The notes beneath the pieces are model-generated. The model searched no databases. It was not told the origin of the DNA and was given only the letters and a program-made list of their open reading frames with translations. Of a stretch of 64,000 nucleotides of DNA, positions 28,246 to 38,544 are shown in pieces; position 1 is the stretch's first letter, and each line of letters starts with the position of its first letter. Made by a program: the position numbers and the translations under genes. Source of the stretch: Oryza sativa Japonica Group (Eukaryota; Streptophyta; Magnoliopsida; Poales; Poaceae); the NCBI RefSeq assembly GCF_034140825.1, contig NC_089039.1, positions 24,703,001 to 24,767,000 of the forward strand, read 5' to 3'.

Positions 28246-30963
28246 ATGGCTTCGGATGGCAGCAGCAAGAAGCTTCGCGTCGTGCTCATCCCGTTCTTCG
28301 CCACCAGCCACATCGGGCCCTTCACCGACTTCGCCGTCCGCCTCGCCGCGGCATGGCCGGACGCCGTCGAGGCCACCCTCGCGGTCACGCCGGCGAACGT
28401 GCCCGTCGTTCGATCGCTGCTCGAGCGGCACGGCCCAGCCGGCGCGGGGTCGGTGGCGATAGCCACCTACCCGTTCCCGGCGGTGGACGGCCTCCCGGCG
28501 GGGGTCGAGAACCTCTCCAAGGCGGCGCCCGGGGACGCCTGGCGCATCAACGCGGTGGCCGACGACGAGGCGCTGATGCGGCCGGCGCAGGAGTCCCTCG
28601 TCAGGGAGCTCCGCCCTGACGTCATCGTCACCGACGCGCACTTCTTCTGGAACGCCGGCCTCGCCGACGAGCTCGGCGTGCCGTGCGTTCAGTTCTACGC
28701 CATCGGCGCCTTCTCCACCATCGCCATGGCCCACCTCGTCGGCGCCGTCAAGGAAGGCGCCAAGGAGGTGACCATACCTCGGCTCCCCGGCCACGACTTG
28801 ACGATCCCGACGACCGAGCTGCTCCAAACCCAAGAACGCCAATTCGGGGCCATCAGCCTACTTTGGCGTCGTCGTCAACACGTTCTTGGACCTCGAGGCC
28901 GAGTACTGTGAGATGTACACGCGAGACAAACACGCCAAGCGTGCCTACTTCGTCGGGCCCGTCTCGCCGGCGCCGCCGCCATTGCCGGCATCCGGTGAGT
29001 CACCATGCCTCGACTGGCTGAGCTCCAAGCCTAGCAGGTCAGTGGTCTACCTCTGCTTCGGTAGCCTGACCCACGTGTCAGACACTCAGCTCGACGAGCT
29101 GGCCTTGGGGCTGTAGGCTGCCGGGAAGCCATTCCTGTGGGTGGTGAGGACTGACATGTGGGCCCCACCCGATGGCTGGAAGGAGAGGGTCGGGGACAGG
29201 GGGATGGTCATCAGAGGTTGGGCCCCACAAAAGGCGATACTGGCCCACCCGTCAGTGGGTGCCTTCGTGACGCAATGCGGGTGGAACTCGGTGCTAGAGG
29301 CGGTCAGCGCCGGTGTCCCGGTCTTAACATGGCCAATGGTGTTCGAGCAGCTGGATTTTTCACATTTTGGTCCTTTTGAAAAACTTATTTCACAAATAGA
29401 CCCCTAGAAAAACTTATCCCAAAAATGGTTCTTTGGGGCGCCAGAGTAGCTGGCGCCGTCGTCCAACAGGACGGCGTGGCGCCGTCCCCCTGCCGACGTG
29501 GCGGGGCGATGCTGAGGTGGCTAGGGAGTGCGCCAGAGTGGCTGGCGCCCCCCCACCGGGAATTTTTTTTTTGTTTTATTTGTTTGATATTTTTTTCACG
29601 CTTAGGGACACACAAGAACCAACCATAGAAAAATTGAACTCAAATGGACGTAATATGTGACCTGTAGAATTTTTCCTCTCCTCTCCTCTCTCTCCGAACT
29701 AGTGCAAAGGAGAGATGTGCAACTTTTTTATTTTTATTTTATTTTTTAATTTTTTTTTCACACTTAGGAACTCACAGGAATCAACCATGTAAAAAATAAA
29801 CTCAAACGGACAAAATATGTGGCATGTGGAATTTTCCAAAGTTCTACCGAAAAACTTTTCTCCTCGAAAACACAATCTTGCAAGCGGAATTTGGAGGTTT
29901 TAATATCTCCGAACCCGGCAAAGCTGGGGAGAATCGGATGTAACATTTTCTGTAGATGTCCGTGCATATATTATTTGCCTGATTCCGAGTCCGTATGAGA
30001 AAGTTACGCCTATTTTAATAGATGACATATTCTGTCCGTTTCGGTAGAGTTTTGGAAAATTCTAGTTTGAGTTTATTTTTTATACGGTTGGTTCCTATGT
30101 TCTCCTAAGTGTGAAAAAAATATCAAAAAAATGAAATAAAAATAAAAAAAATTGCATCTCTATGTACTGTTTAACTTATATATGTCATTTCATGTGGTTA
30201 TATTTTGAATTAGAGTGCATTATATTTAACATGCTGATCAAAGGGTTTTACTAAAGGAATTATGGTCTAATTTTAGTGAAGGTGCAAAGTAGACTAAGTG
30301 GTATGCTAGCTATTTTCAGACTTAGCTAAGTGGTAGTTTGAGTTTAAATTTTTTTTGTGGTTGGTTGTATCGTGATCCTAAGTGTGAAAAAACATCCGAA
30401 AAAATAAAATAAAAATGACACCGTTGCAACTCCATACAGAGAAACAGGAATGGAGGCGGCGGCGCCAGCATGGCTGGCGCCCTCCTCCTGCCACGTCGGT
30501 TCGCGTGCGCCACGGTGGCAGGAGGACGGCGCCAGCCTCTCTGGCGCCGTCCCGTTGGATGACGGCGCCAGCCACTCTGGCGTGAAAAAAGGACCATTTC
30601 TGGGATAAGTTTTTTTAGGGGTCTATTTGCGAAATAAGTTTTTCAAAAAGACCAAAATGTGAAAAATCCAGGTTCGAGCAGTTCGTCACCGAGAGGCTCG
30701 TGACGAAGGTGCTCGAGATCGGAGAGCGCTTATGGCCGGAGGGCGCCGGAGTACGAAATACCAAGGATGAGGAGAAGGAGGTCGTCCCCGCGAAGGCGGT
30801 GGCGGAGGCCGTGACGAAGTTCATGGAGCCAGGAGGGGCAGGGAGGCGGCGAGATGCGCCATCAAGGAGCTCGCCGTGAAGGCTAATGCCGCCGTAGCAG
30901 AAGGCGGCTCATCGCACCGTGATCTGCTCCGCCTTATCGATGATCTCATGCAAGCCAAGTAAT
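28246..30963 (+). pseudogene. UGT-4, broken family-1 glycosyltransferase interrupted by a MULE
   Basis: The frame opens MASDGSSKKLR with FFATSHIGPF and ITDAHFFW, as in the sisters. It shifts near 28820-28870, continues as DWLSSKPSRSVVYLCFGS, meets a TAG at 29114-29116 where the sisters have GAG (LGLEASG), and goes on to HCGWNS-equivalent QCGWNSVLEAVSAGVPVLTW and PMVFEQ. There a 1.32 kb MULE is inserted with a 10 bp duplication. The gene resumes FEQFVTERLVTKVLEIGERL, shifts again near 30841 (gggaggcggcg for ggggacgcggcg), and ends with DLLRLIDDLMQAK-stop. One stop, two frame changes and the insertion make it non-functional. PSPG His is replaced by Gln (THCG to TQCG). It is the most divergent member of the array. 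Confidence 0.93.
29351..30671. mobile_element. 1.3 kb non-autonomous MULE inside UGT-4
   Basis: A 10 bp duplication gttcgagcag lies at 29341-29350 and 30672-30681. The ends CTGGATTTTTCACATTTTGG and the exact complement define inverted repeats that continue through aaaaacttatttc...gacccct. Just inside both ends are GC-rich palindromes of the ggcgccag-n-ctggcgcc type. No transposase is readable. The element has the same plan as the large MULE at 12026: AT-rich tips followed by GC-rich hairpins. Confidence 0.9.
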
Positions 30964-31320
30964 GGTAATGCTTGTAAGATAAACCAGCTCTGTTTTAAAA
31001 TATTTGTTGCTCTAAATTTGTTGTAAGTTAATTGGCCATCAATTTCTATGAACTCATACAGTTTACTATCATAAGATTAATATTTTTAAATTCACCATAA
31101 GAAATGCTTTCATAATATATAATTTACATTTACATGCCGTTGAACTATATAATTTTTTCAAAATTAATGGTTAAAAATAGACATGTTTGACTTTAGACAG
31201 ATCTAAAATAGCAAGTAATTTGAAATGGAAAGAGTAACCTTTTTGTTCTATTTGATGCATTGAGCTCCTGAGTTTATCAGATTTATGTTTAAAAGACGAG
31301 CTGTTTTACTTTTACCTCAA
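30964..31320. other. UGT-4 3' flank
   Basis: This is AT-rich sequence after the UGT-4 stop. No gene or clear transposon end was seen. Confidence 0.5.
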
Positions 31321-31407
31321 GTTACAGCTCACTGCAACATCTACTGATCAATTCGCTCAGATGCAGCCTGAACCACTTCCCAAACTGTAGCAGTTCACTG
31401 AAACATA

Positions 31408-31553
31408 GGCTATGTTTAGTTCGTACTAAAATTGAAAGTTTGGTTAAAATTAAAACGATTTGATGGAAAAAGTGAAAGTTAATGTGTAGAAAAGTTTTGA
31501 TGTGATGGAAAAGTTGGAAGTTTGAAAAAAAAAATTTGTAACTAAACACGGCC
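31408..31553. mobile_element. MITE in the duplicated DUF1995 3' flank
   Basis: The ends are GGCTATGTTTAGTTCG and the complement of GGCCGTGTTTAGTTAC. The 146 bp element has fold-back halves (aattgaaagttt, aagttggaagttt) and belongs to the same broad group as those at 37145 and 48620. Confidence 0.7.
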
Positions 31554-31589
31554 ATGCTGATGAATTCACTGCAACACTGACCTCTAAGA

Positions 31590-31925
31590 AAGATCATTGC
31601 TTCTCCTCTCTTCCAGTCGCATTGGAACGCCCAGGAGAAATCTAACCAACTTGGCTGTGTTCGTTATAGGAGGTTGGGAAACGAAACGGTTCATTAGCAC
31701 GTGATTAATTAAGTATTACCTATTTTTTTAAAAGAATGGATTAATCTGATTTTTTTAAAGCAACTTTCGTATAGAGTTTTTTTTTTTAAAAAAAAAACGC
31801 ATCGTTTAGCAATTTAAAAAGGGTGCGCGTGAAAAATGAGGGAGAAGGGTTGGGAACAATCTCATACGAACGCAGCCTTAGGTCACCGGTGAATTGGTCG
31901 CCATGAGATTGTACAGCACTAAATA
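31590..31925 (-). pseudogene. Relic of the DUF1995 gene 3' end
   Basis: Plus-strand sequence cattgcttctcctctcttcc and, after a MITE, ggtcaccggtgaattggtcg...gtacagca parallels 35595-35695, the last roughly 30 codons of the DUF1995 gene on the minus strand (VMAANSPVTKSARFLRG end). The 5' bulk of the gene is absent. A 225 bp MITE (31653-31877) splits it. Homology continues into the 3' flank (aattcactgcaacactgacc), so the duplicated unit included non-coding DNA. Confidence 0.8.
31653..31877. mobile_element. MITE inside the DUF1995 relic
   Basis: The ends are GGCTGTGTTCGTTATAGGAG and the complement of GGCTGCGTTCGTATGAGAT. It is 225 bp and splits sequence that is continuous at the intact gene, which fixes its ends. 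Confidence 0.8.
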
Positions 31926-31953
31926 CCTGGATATGAGAACTTTCACTGTACAA

Positions 31954-32023
31954 TATACTTGTGGTATATACTGTTAGTATAAACGATCTATACTTGTGAT
32001 ATATACTGTTAGTATAAACGATC
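31954..32023 (+). repeat. 35 bp tandem repeat, two copies
   Basis: tatacttgtggtatatactg and tatacttgtgatatatactg start 35 bp apart and both run into ttagtataaacgatc. Confidence 0.85.
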
Positions 32024-32562
32024 TAACGGTGTATATTGATTTAATTTTCCACCTAAAATATATGCTAGTATAAAATTTACAAGGGTTTCCCTAGAAAAAG
32101 TAAAACTTACAAGGGTCAGGAATTAATTTAGATAAAAAAGTTTCGGTACCCGCATCGAGTTGTATGAATGTGTTTACCTAGCTAGGAATGTTCAGAACGT
32201 GTAAGGCATTTCACGCACATCTGTTATGTTACACCTTACATTACGTGATCGGTAATTGGTCACTTGTAATCAAAGTATGTAAAATTTTAATGATGATTAA
32301 GGAATTGTGCCACCGCAACACGCACCATCATCTCTCACAGGCGTACAAATGAAATCCAGCAGCGATGCCGGCAGCCTGACATGTGAACGAGTCCCAATTA
32401 GACCGGAATAACTCTTAACCACAGAATTCAATTTTCTATAAAACTTCTAATTTACCCATCTATATACTAGCACTACAATGTAAAAGTTCTCCAGTAAAAT
32501 ATGCACAAACATATCATGGAAATTACAATAATCGTTTTTTTGAAAAAAAAAGTTAAAAAGGA
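32024..32562. other. Spacer, no supported gene
   Basis: This AT-rich stretch presumably includes the 3' UTR of the minus-strand gene that ends at 32563. Nothing else was seen. Confidence 0.5.
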
Positions 32563-33577
32563 TCAATGAAGTTCTCCGTCTGCTTGGCGCCTTTTTTCCG
32601 CATACTTTACGGCAACATCTCTGTTCCTCTGTTCTCATTCAAGATAATAAAAGTTAGTGCAGAACTTCCCCAACAGAAAAATGCATGTGCAGCTAAAATC
32701 AGAAAACAAAAAATGAAATGACCAAGTGCATTTTTTGCCAAAAAAAACACAATTTGTGATAAAGACTACTTGTTAATACACAATTCTCCAGGTAGTTTTT
32801 TTATTTTGGAAAGAACACTAATTACTGTGCAAATAATTACCGAGATAACTAGATACTACAAATTACAAAGAGTAATGACTGAGGAAGAAGGTATTAGTTG
32901 CTTCATGAATGGCAAATGCAGCAGCTAATCACTTACTGGAAATCGAATGACTACTTGAAAATTGAATGAGCAATTGGGACAGTTCTAAAGTAGAGAGTTA
33001 GGGAATTACCTGCTTTATAGCGTTGAGAGACACATCTGGATCATTACTAATGAACCTCCCATGAGCATTCCGCTGAGCAATGTACAGGTTCCAGTCGAAC
33101 TCGCGACGGAGATCCATGCGCCTGAAGTGTTCATCCGTCCAGCCCGCGTATCTCGTACGACCAAAAGGGAGGCCCTTTGCGTCTTCGGTCTCATCGAGCT
33201 GCTCCGCAGCTTCGTTCAAAATACTGAGATAAACACGCCAGTTAATTTTGCCATCTTTGAACAGGTACCCGCATCCTCCTCAGCATCACCAGCTGCTGGC
33301 ACTGCTGCTACAGTACACATGAACAACATTAGGTCACAAGAAACAGGAATCCCATCCGAGGCGACTCCAAATTCATCATACCTGAATCCGAATCCTCTGT
33401 GTTCTTGTCGAGATGCAGAACTGCGACCAACCCTGCCAACGCACCACTGTAGAATACTCGCCTCCCCGTCGCCGCCGCCGCCGCCTGAATAGAGAGCCCC
33501 AGCCAGGGCTCCGCCTGCGCCTGCGCGCGTGGCGAGAGCCTCCGGGTGAGGAGCGAACCGAGGGTCCGGAGGGCCAT
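32563..33577 (-). CDS. Uncharacterised plant protein, three exons, possible mitochondrial presequence
   Basis: The exons 33577-33382, about 33275-33010 and 32628-32563 join in frame at GT-AG borders and give about 175 residues. Exon 1 (MALRTLGSLLTRRLSPRAQA) is Arg/Leu/Ala-rich without acidic residues, like a mitochondrial or plastid presequence, and is followed by a hydrophobic VFYSGALAGLVAVL stretch. Exon 2 is charged: YLFKDGKINWRVYLSILNEA, KGLPFGRTRYAGWTDEHFRR. Exon 3 gives RNRDVAVKYAEKRRQADGEL-H-stop. Exon 2 could start at 33275 or 33278; both keep frame. I do not recognise a named domain and assign no function. Codon choice and clean splice sites argue for a real gene. Neighbours give no functional clue. 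Confidence 0.7.
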
Positions 33578-33872
33578 GGCCGCCGGCCGGAGTGCGCGCC
33601 TTCTTCCTCCGACGACTCGAATTCCTCTTCGCCCTCTCCTCCGCCGCCGCCGCGCGCCTCGATTCGATTTCTTAGTGGTTCATGGGCTTGATTGATGGGT
33701 TTCGCTTCCGATTTCCGATTGACACGGCTTTGGAGAGGCGTTGGGGGGCCAAAATATAGGATAGGAGTCCGGTTTGCCTCCCTCAAGTGTAGCTGCAGTC
33801 TGATTCGAATAACTAAACCCTCAACTGTAGTCACAGTCTGATTCGTATCCTTAACTGTAATAAAAACTGTAA

Positions 33873-34347
33873 TCTCTTCTTTTATAAAAATTAAAGGTGT
33901 TTCCGTGTTCCATCATCCGTGTTTGAGTCGATTATAAAAATTGAAGATGTTTATGTGGTTTGTTATCCGTGTTTGAGTCGGTTTTAATTTTATGTTTTGG
34001 TTTTAATCTATATCTCTTCTTTACTATTATAGAAATTAAAGATATTTTTGCCAGTATTTTGGTACGTCATCCGCGTATGAGTCAGTTTTAAGTTCGTTTG
34101 CTTTTGGAAATACATATCCGTATTTGAGACGGTTTTTAAGATCGTTCACTTTTGGTAATACATAAGGAATCATATAAGAAATCTGTTTAAAAAAGGATAA
34201 TCGAACTCCTAACTGCAGCTTATGATTTTCTAAAAATATATATATCCAAGCGAACTCCCACAGTGAATTTCATCTTAACTAAACCATATAATAATAATAA
34301 GATTAAAATAAACTTCACCTGTTGCAATGCACGGGCATTTTTTCTAG
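33873..34347 (+). mobile_element. Helitron-like element(s) with duplicated 5' end
   Basis: A 5' end TCTCTTCTTTACTATTATAG at 34013 follows A. The 3' end gttgcaatgcacgggcattt...tCTAG at 34347 precedes T, giving a 335 bp Helitron-like unit. A second, related 5' start (tctcttcttttataaaaatt) at 33873 shares the downstream catccgtgtttgagtcg motif, so either a nested copy or an internal duplication is present. There is no coding capacity. Confidence 0.6.
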
Positions 34348-34454
34348 TAAAATAATATAATAAAGCTTCCTTTAACTATTAAAACCGAGTTAATTTAACC
34401 TTCCGTAAGGGTTTCCCATCATTCTGAGCCTGCACATTTTGCCACCCATTTATA

Positions 34455-34610
34455 GGGAAAATTGGAGCCATGCCATTATAATTTTGCAAAATTTAAGATA
34501 TGCCATCCTGACCCACATGTCATTGACTCATGTGGGTCCTACATGTCATTGAGATACCGATGACATATCTCAAACTTTACAAAATTATAATGGCATGGTT
34601 CTAATTTACC
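34455..34610. mobile_element. Fold-back MITE
   Basis: gggaaaattggagccatgcc at the left is matched in inverse by ggcatggttctaatttacc at the right, with ttataattttg / caaaattataa next inside. The two arms make up most of the 156 bp. Confidence 0.75.
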
Positions 34611-34619
34611 TTTTTTATA

Positions 34620-34715
34620 TCACATGAATGCATGAACTCAAAATCATTGCAGTTCACTGCAACATCTACGGACGAATTCACTGCAACACTGACATAGAGA
34701 AAGATCAGTTTTAGG
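34620..34715 (+). repeat. Second partial copy of the DUF1995 3' flank
   Basis: cacatgaatgcatgaactca...agttcactgcaacatctac and aattcactgcaacactgaca with gagaaagatca parallel 35395-35590, the DNA just beyond the DUF1995 stop. It is a fragment only, without coding sequence. Confidence 0.65.
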
Positions 34716-34843
34716 CTCAGGTATTACAAATTTTGGCCTTCAGATCAAAGCCAAACAACTACGTGTCAGTGTACATAATTTTGGCCTGTGGACAAAGCTC
34801 GTGAATTGTCAATTTTTGTGTTTAAACCACGAACTGTTTTACG

Positions 34844-35394
34844 AATTAAATTTGAAAATACATTGTTCATTCATTTTTTTCTTAGGAATATTCGGGATGC
34901 AAAATCTTTTGCAGAAATATACCGTCTATCTCGCATAACCGTTGCGCGAAAATGACGTGGGAATAACGTTGCGGACGGTATCACTAAGTGAAAACGCGAG
35001 ACCGCGCGGCCTCACGGAATGGAAGAGCGATCAAGCAATCAACGATACCGGTGCCATGCGGTCTCGCTCAAGCAATCAACGATAATCCGTAATCCAGATA
35101 ATTAATCACTAATTATTATTATTAGTTAATTGTTAATGAAGTAATTAATAACTAATCAAATGGAGTCGTTGGACAATGGACTGTCGCTGATTGCTTGAGC
35201 CGGTCTCGCTCTTCCATTTCGCGAGGCCGCGCATGGTCTCGCGCTTTCACCGCGTGATACCGTCCGCGATGTCATTCCCACGTCATTTTCGCGTAATAGT
35301 TGTGCGAGACAGACGGTATAGTTCTGAAAAAAAATTTGTATCCCGAATATTCCTGATAAAAAATTGAATGAACAATATATTTTCAAATTTAATT
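34844..35394. mobile_element. 551 bp long inverted-repeat (fold-back) element
   Basis: The left tip aattaaatttgaaaatacat and right tip atattttcaaatttaatt are inverse. Pairing continues over about 200 bp: ggaatattcggga/tcccgaatattcc, gacggtat, gtgggaat(a/g)acg, ggtctcgc, and the tcaagcaatca / tgattgcttga blocks. The loop is short and AT-rich (attattattattag). The arms are GC-rich and nearly matched, so the transcript would form a strong hairpin. No clear target duplication, and the family is unassigned. Confidence 0.7.
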
Positions 35395-35592
35395 CACATG
35401 GAAGCATATGAACTCATCAAACTCGTTATGGTTCACTGCAAACTTCTACTGGCGAATTCGCTCATATGCAGTCTGAACGAATTCTCGAAATCGTAAAATT
35501 ACATGAAAACATCTGCTACTGTCGAATTCATTCAGAAAAGAAAAAAAAATCTAGTACTGATGAATTCACTGCAACAATGGCCTCGAGAAAGA

Positions 35593-36615
35593 TCATTGCT
35601 TCTTCTCCTTCCTTCCTCCGGTGACATTGGACACGAGCCCCCGGAGGAATCTTGCCGACTTGGTCACCGGCGAGTTTGCGGCCATGACGTTGTACAGCAT
35701 GGTCTCCACCTCGCCGATCGTCGGCCGCCGCTTCAGCCGCGACACCACCTTGAACTGCTCCGACGCCGGCGCGGCGGCGTCGTCCTCCACCATGAGCACC
35801 CAGCTCTCGCCGCCGAACCTGCCGCCGTCGACGCACCGGAGCAGCACACCCTTCTTCTTGCTCAGAAGGCCCCTCACCTCCAGCCCCGTGAAGGAGTACA
35901 CCACGCTGAAGGAGCCCACGAATCCCCTCGCGCCGCCGGCGAACCCCTCCTCCTCCTCGTCGAAGCTCCACGCCGGGTTGAACATGACCACCGGCTTGGT
36001 GTCCAGCGCGTCGGCGGCGGCCTTCATCTTCTCCACCTGCGACCGCCCGGGCGCCAGGAACACGGCGGCGTCGCAGCTGCTCAGCGCGTCGGGCGCCACC
36101 GCGTCGAGCTGCGCGTGCGCCGTGGATTCCCCCCAATCATGGGGCTCCCGTAGAGCCACACCCATCTCCTCGGAGGACGGCCACACGAGCAGCAGCCTCG
36201 CCGGCGCGCCGCCGCCGCCGCCCTTCCTCGACAAGCCGAGGCCCGACGAGAACACGTCGGAGGCGAGGCGCGCGAGGGAGCCCGGCGAGTCGTCGACGAC
36301 TGGTATCTCGGCGCGGAACCGCGGCTGCCGCTGCTGCTTCCTCTGCTTGCCGAGCGGCTTGCGCAGCGCGGCGGCGAGGCAGGACCTCGCCTGGGACACG
36401 GCCTCCTCCCTCGACGACGGCGGCGAGGGGGCCGCGCCCGCCTGCGTGGACGACGAGGAGCGGACGGGTCGCGGCGGCTGCTGCTCGCGGAGGAGCAGCG
36501 AGAGATGGAGAAGAGATCGCTGCCGCTGCGGTGGCGCGAACTGCCGAGATGGTGGCGGGAACGACGGTTTGGGCGCGAGTTTGGAGGGAGGAGTGTTCAG
36601 GAAGCTCAAGGCCAT
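35593..36615 (-). CDS. DUF1995 chloroplast protein
   Basis: This is an intronless 340-residue frame. The N-terminus (MALSFLNTPPSKLAPKPSFP) is rich in Ser/Pro/Lys/Arg with almost no acid, a plausible chloroplast transit peptide of 50-70 residues. The rest matches the plant DUF1995 pattern: EIPVVDDSPGSLARLASDVF, LLLVWPSSEEM, DAAVFLAPGRSQVEKMK, KPVVMFNPAWSFDEEEEG, FVGSFSVVYSFTGLEVRG, RPTIGEVETMLYNVMAAN. DUF1995 proteins include Arabidopsis LPA3, a thylakoid factor for photosystem II assembly; whether this member acts there is inference. The 3' end and flank occur as fragments at 31590-31925 and 34620-34715. Confidence 0.88.
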   Translation of the reverse strand: MALSFLNTPPSKLAPKPSFPPPSRQFAPPQRQRSLLHLSLLLREQQPPRPVRSSSSTQAGAAPSPPSSREEAVSQARSCLAAALRKPLGKQRKQQRQPRFRAEIPVVDDSPGSLARLASDVFSSGLGLSRKGGGGGAPARLLLVWPSSEEMGVALREPHDWGESTAHAQLDAVAPDALSSCDAAVFLAPGRSQVEKMKAAADALDTKPVVMFNPAWSFDEEEEGFAGGARGFVGSFSVVYSFTGLEVRGLLSKKKGVLLRCVDGGRFGGESWVLMVEDDAAAPASEQFKVVSRLKRRPTIGEVETMLYNVMAANSPVTKSARFLRGLVSNVTGGRKEKKQ

Positions 36616-38515
36616 TGGCGCCAGAAGCTTCGCTGCCGGGAGGAGAAGATAAGGTGGCTGCTTGCTTTTGACATATCAACTGCTCTAGTATCAGTATGTC
36701 TCATTGGCCATAATTTCTTCAGAGATTCAGTGCTCAAGCTAGCCTTTTTTTTTTTTTCACTTAGATGTGATTACAAAGATGGTTATGACTAACTGACAGC
36801 ATGCTATGCTTAACCTTTGTATTGAGGCAGACTTTCAACATCACAAAATGGGCAACGAATTCCATCATTAGTCACTGAACTTCAGCCAACAATGAACAGT
36901 CAGTGTGAAGAATACACATATTGAAGTGCTTCATCAAATGAGCACACCGAGGATTATATATGTCGAGAATGCTTGTACCCACACAAACTACAATAATTAC
37001 AAACAAATAATTTCATATTCTCAGTGTCATTGGACTGTCGAGCATGAGTTAGCGTAAGCAAAGCATTAAGCTGAACCAGGAATGCTGAATTTGCAGGTTT
37101 TGAACCATGATAAAAAGTTATTCGGTTCCCAGACTCTCAACTCAGGCTGTGTTTAGATCCAAAGTTTGGATCCAAACTTCAGTCCTTTTCCATCACATCA
37201 ACCTGTCATACACACACAACTTTTCAGTCACATCATATCCAATTTCAACAAAAATCCAAACTTTGCGCTGAACTAAACACAGCCTCAGATGAATATTTCA
37301 GGAACAGAACTTGTCAAGGATTCCAGGGTTGGGTCATGAGAAGCAGCGTTTCCTTGCATAGGCAGAAAGTGGTATGTACAAAATCATGCGAAACATTATA
37401 GGAACTATTCAAGTCAAATTACAGGTCATGCCTCAAACAATGAGGTAGATATTCATGTTCTTAATATTCAAATTCAAGCATTGTTCACTAGAGGTTCAGA
37501 TTCCAATTTGTTCAGATTCCAATTTGGTAATCGATTTACGGTTGCCATGCAACCTGTGGCCCTACAGTAGATGTTCATTCAGTGAGGTATCTTCAGAAAA
37601 CATTCATGCCATCAGCCATGTCAACAACTCAACATAAGAAACATGAGGCTGTTCAGAATCCCACTCCTAGGGGAGTAACCACAAGAGTAAAACAAGTTAC
37701 AGTTAAGAATTGTGATGGCCAGTTTCATAATTCAACAAGGCAACTTCACTCAACAAATCATCTAAGCAGGTAATAGCTCACCTCGTTTTGTGTATCTTCT
37801 CAATCTTCTCAATCCCCTTCTCCTCAAACTCACCCTAAGTGACCAAACCCGACAGCATGGACAAATGAACCCTCAGAAAGCCAGAATCAGGTGCACTAAT
37901 TGATCCATTGGTTGGGGATTAGAACATCATCTTATTGCTAGTCAGATATTCGGATGACAAAGAAACAACTTAGTATTTTTAACATGTGCTACAATTTAGT
38001 TCCCAGGGGCGGAAATTCAGAAAGGTTGCAGGAAGAGACACCAGCACGACATATAACAGAATATATGTGATCAACGACTCAACGAGGAAATTGGTGGTTA
38101 AATGCAGGGCTATGTGATCAACGAGGAAATTCGTGGTTAAATCGAGGGCTATGTGATCAACGTTTGATTTCTTTCCTTCTGAATGAATAAATTGTATAAC
38201 ATTCACTTCCTACATAAATTGAGTTTTCTGAAATTAGGCCAACATTACCCACGAATTCCAGTGTTGTGGACCTGCTAGTAAACTGCAAGCTTCTATAATC
38301 CTAGCGAGCACACAAATTCGAAAGCTTTCGTTGGTGTCAAGTGAACTCATCTACAGCAGAATACAAAATCAAACATGATAGCTCAAATCTTATCAAGATA
38401 CTCATCAACAACTCAAGTTTTATTTCAAGATAACGCCTGGGTAGCTGATACAGGTATGCAGACGAAAGATCACACCTATATTACTCATAATATATAAAAC
38501 CTGGTACAGCTCAAG
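36616..38515. other. Intergenic between DUF1995 promoter and small-protein 3' end
   Basis: The region upstream of the DUF1995 ATG has a poly-T tract at 36746-36758. One MITE lies at 37145-37284. A short direct repeat (gtgatcaacgaggaaatt) occurs at about 38081 and 38115. No additional gene is supported. Confidence 0.5.
37145..37284. mobile_element. 140 bp MITE
   Basis: The ends are GGCTGTGTTTAGATCC and the complement of GGCTGTGTTTAGTTCA, flanked by TCA on both sides (37142-37144, 37285-37287). Confidence 0.85.
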
Positions 38516-38544
38516 ATGCCCAGGTGCCGGAGCATGTGGGATGC

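Noticed and set aside
29100-29120. Possible selenocysteine or read-through at the UGT-4 internal stop
   Set aside because: The stop is TAG replacing GAG, with frame changes elsewhere in the gene, so plain decay explains it.
35503-36792. Plus-strand frames opposite DUF1995
   Set aside because: Antisense shadows of the intronless DUF1995 gene.
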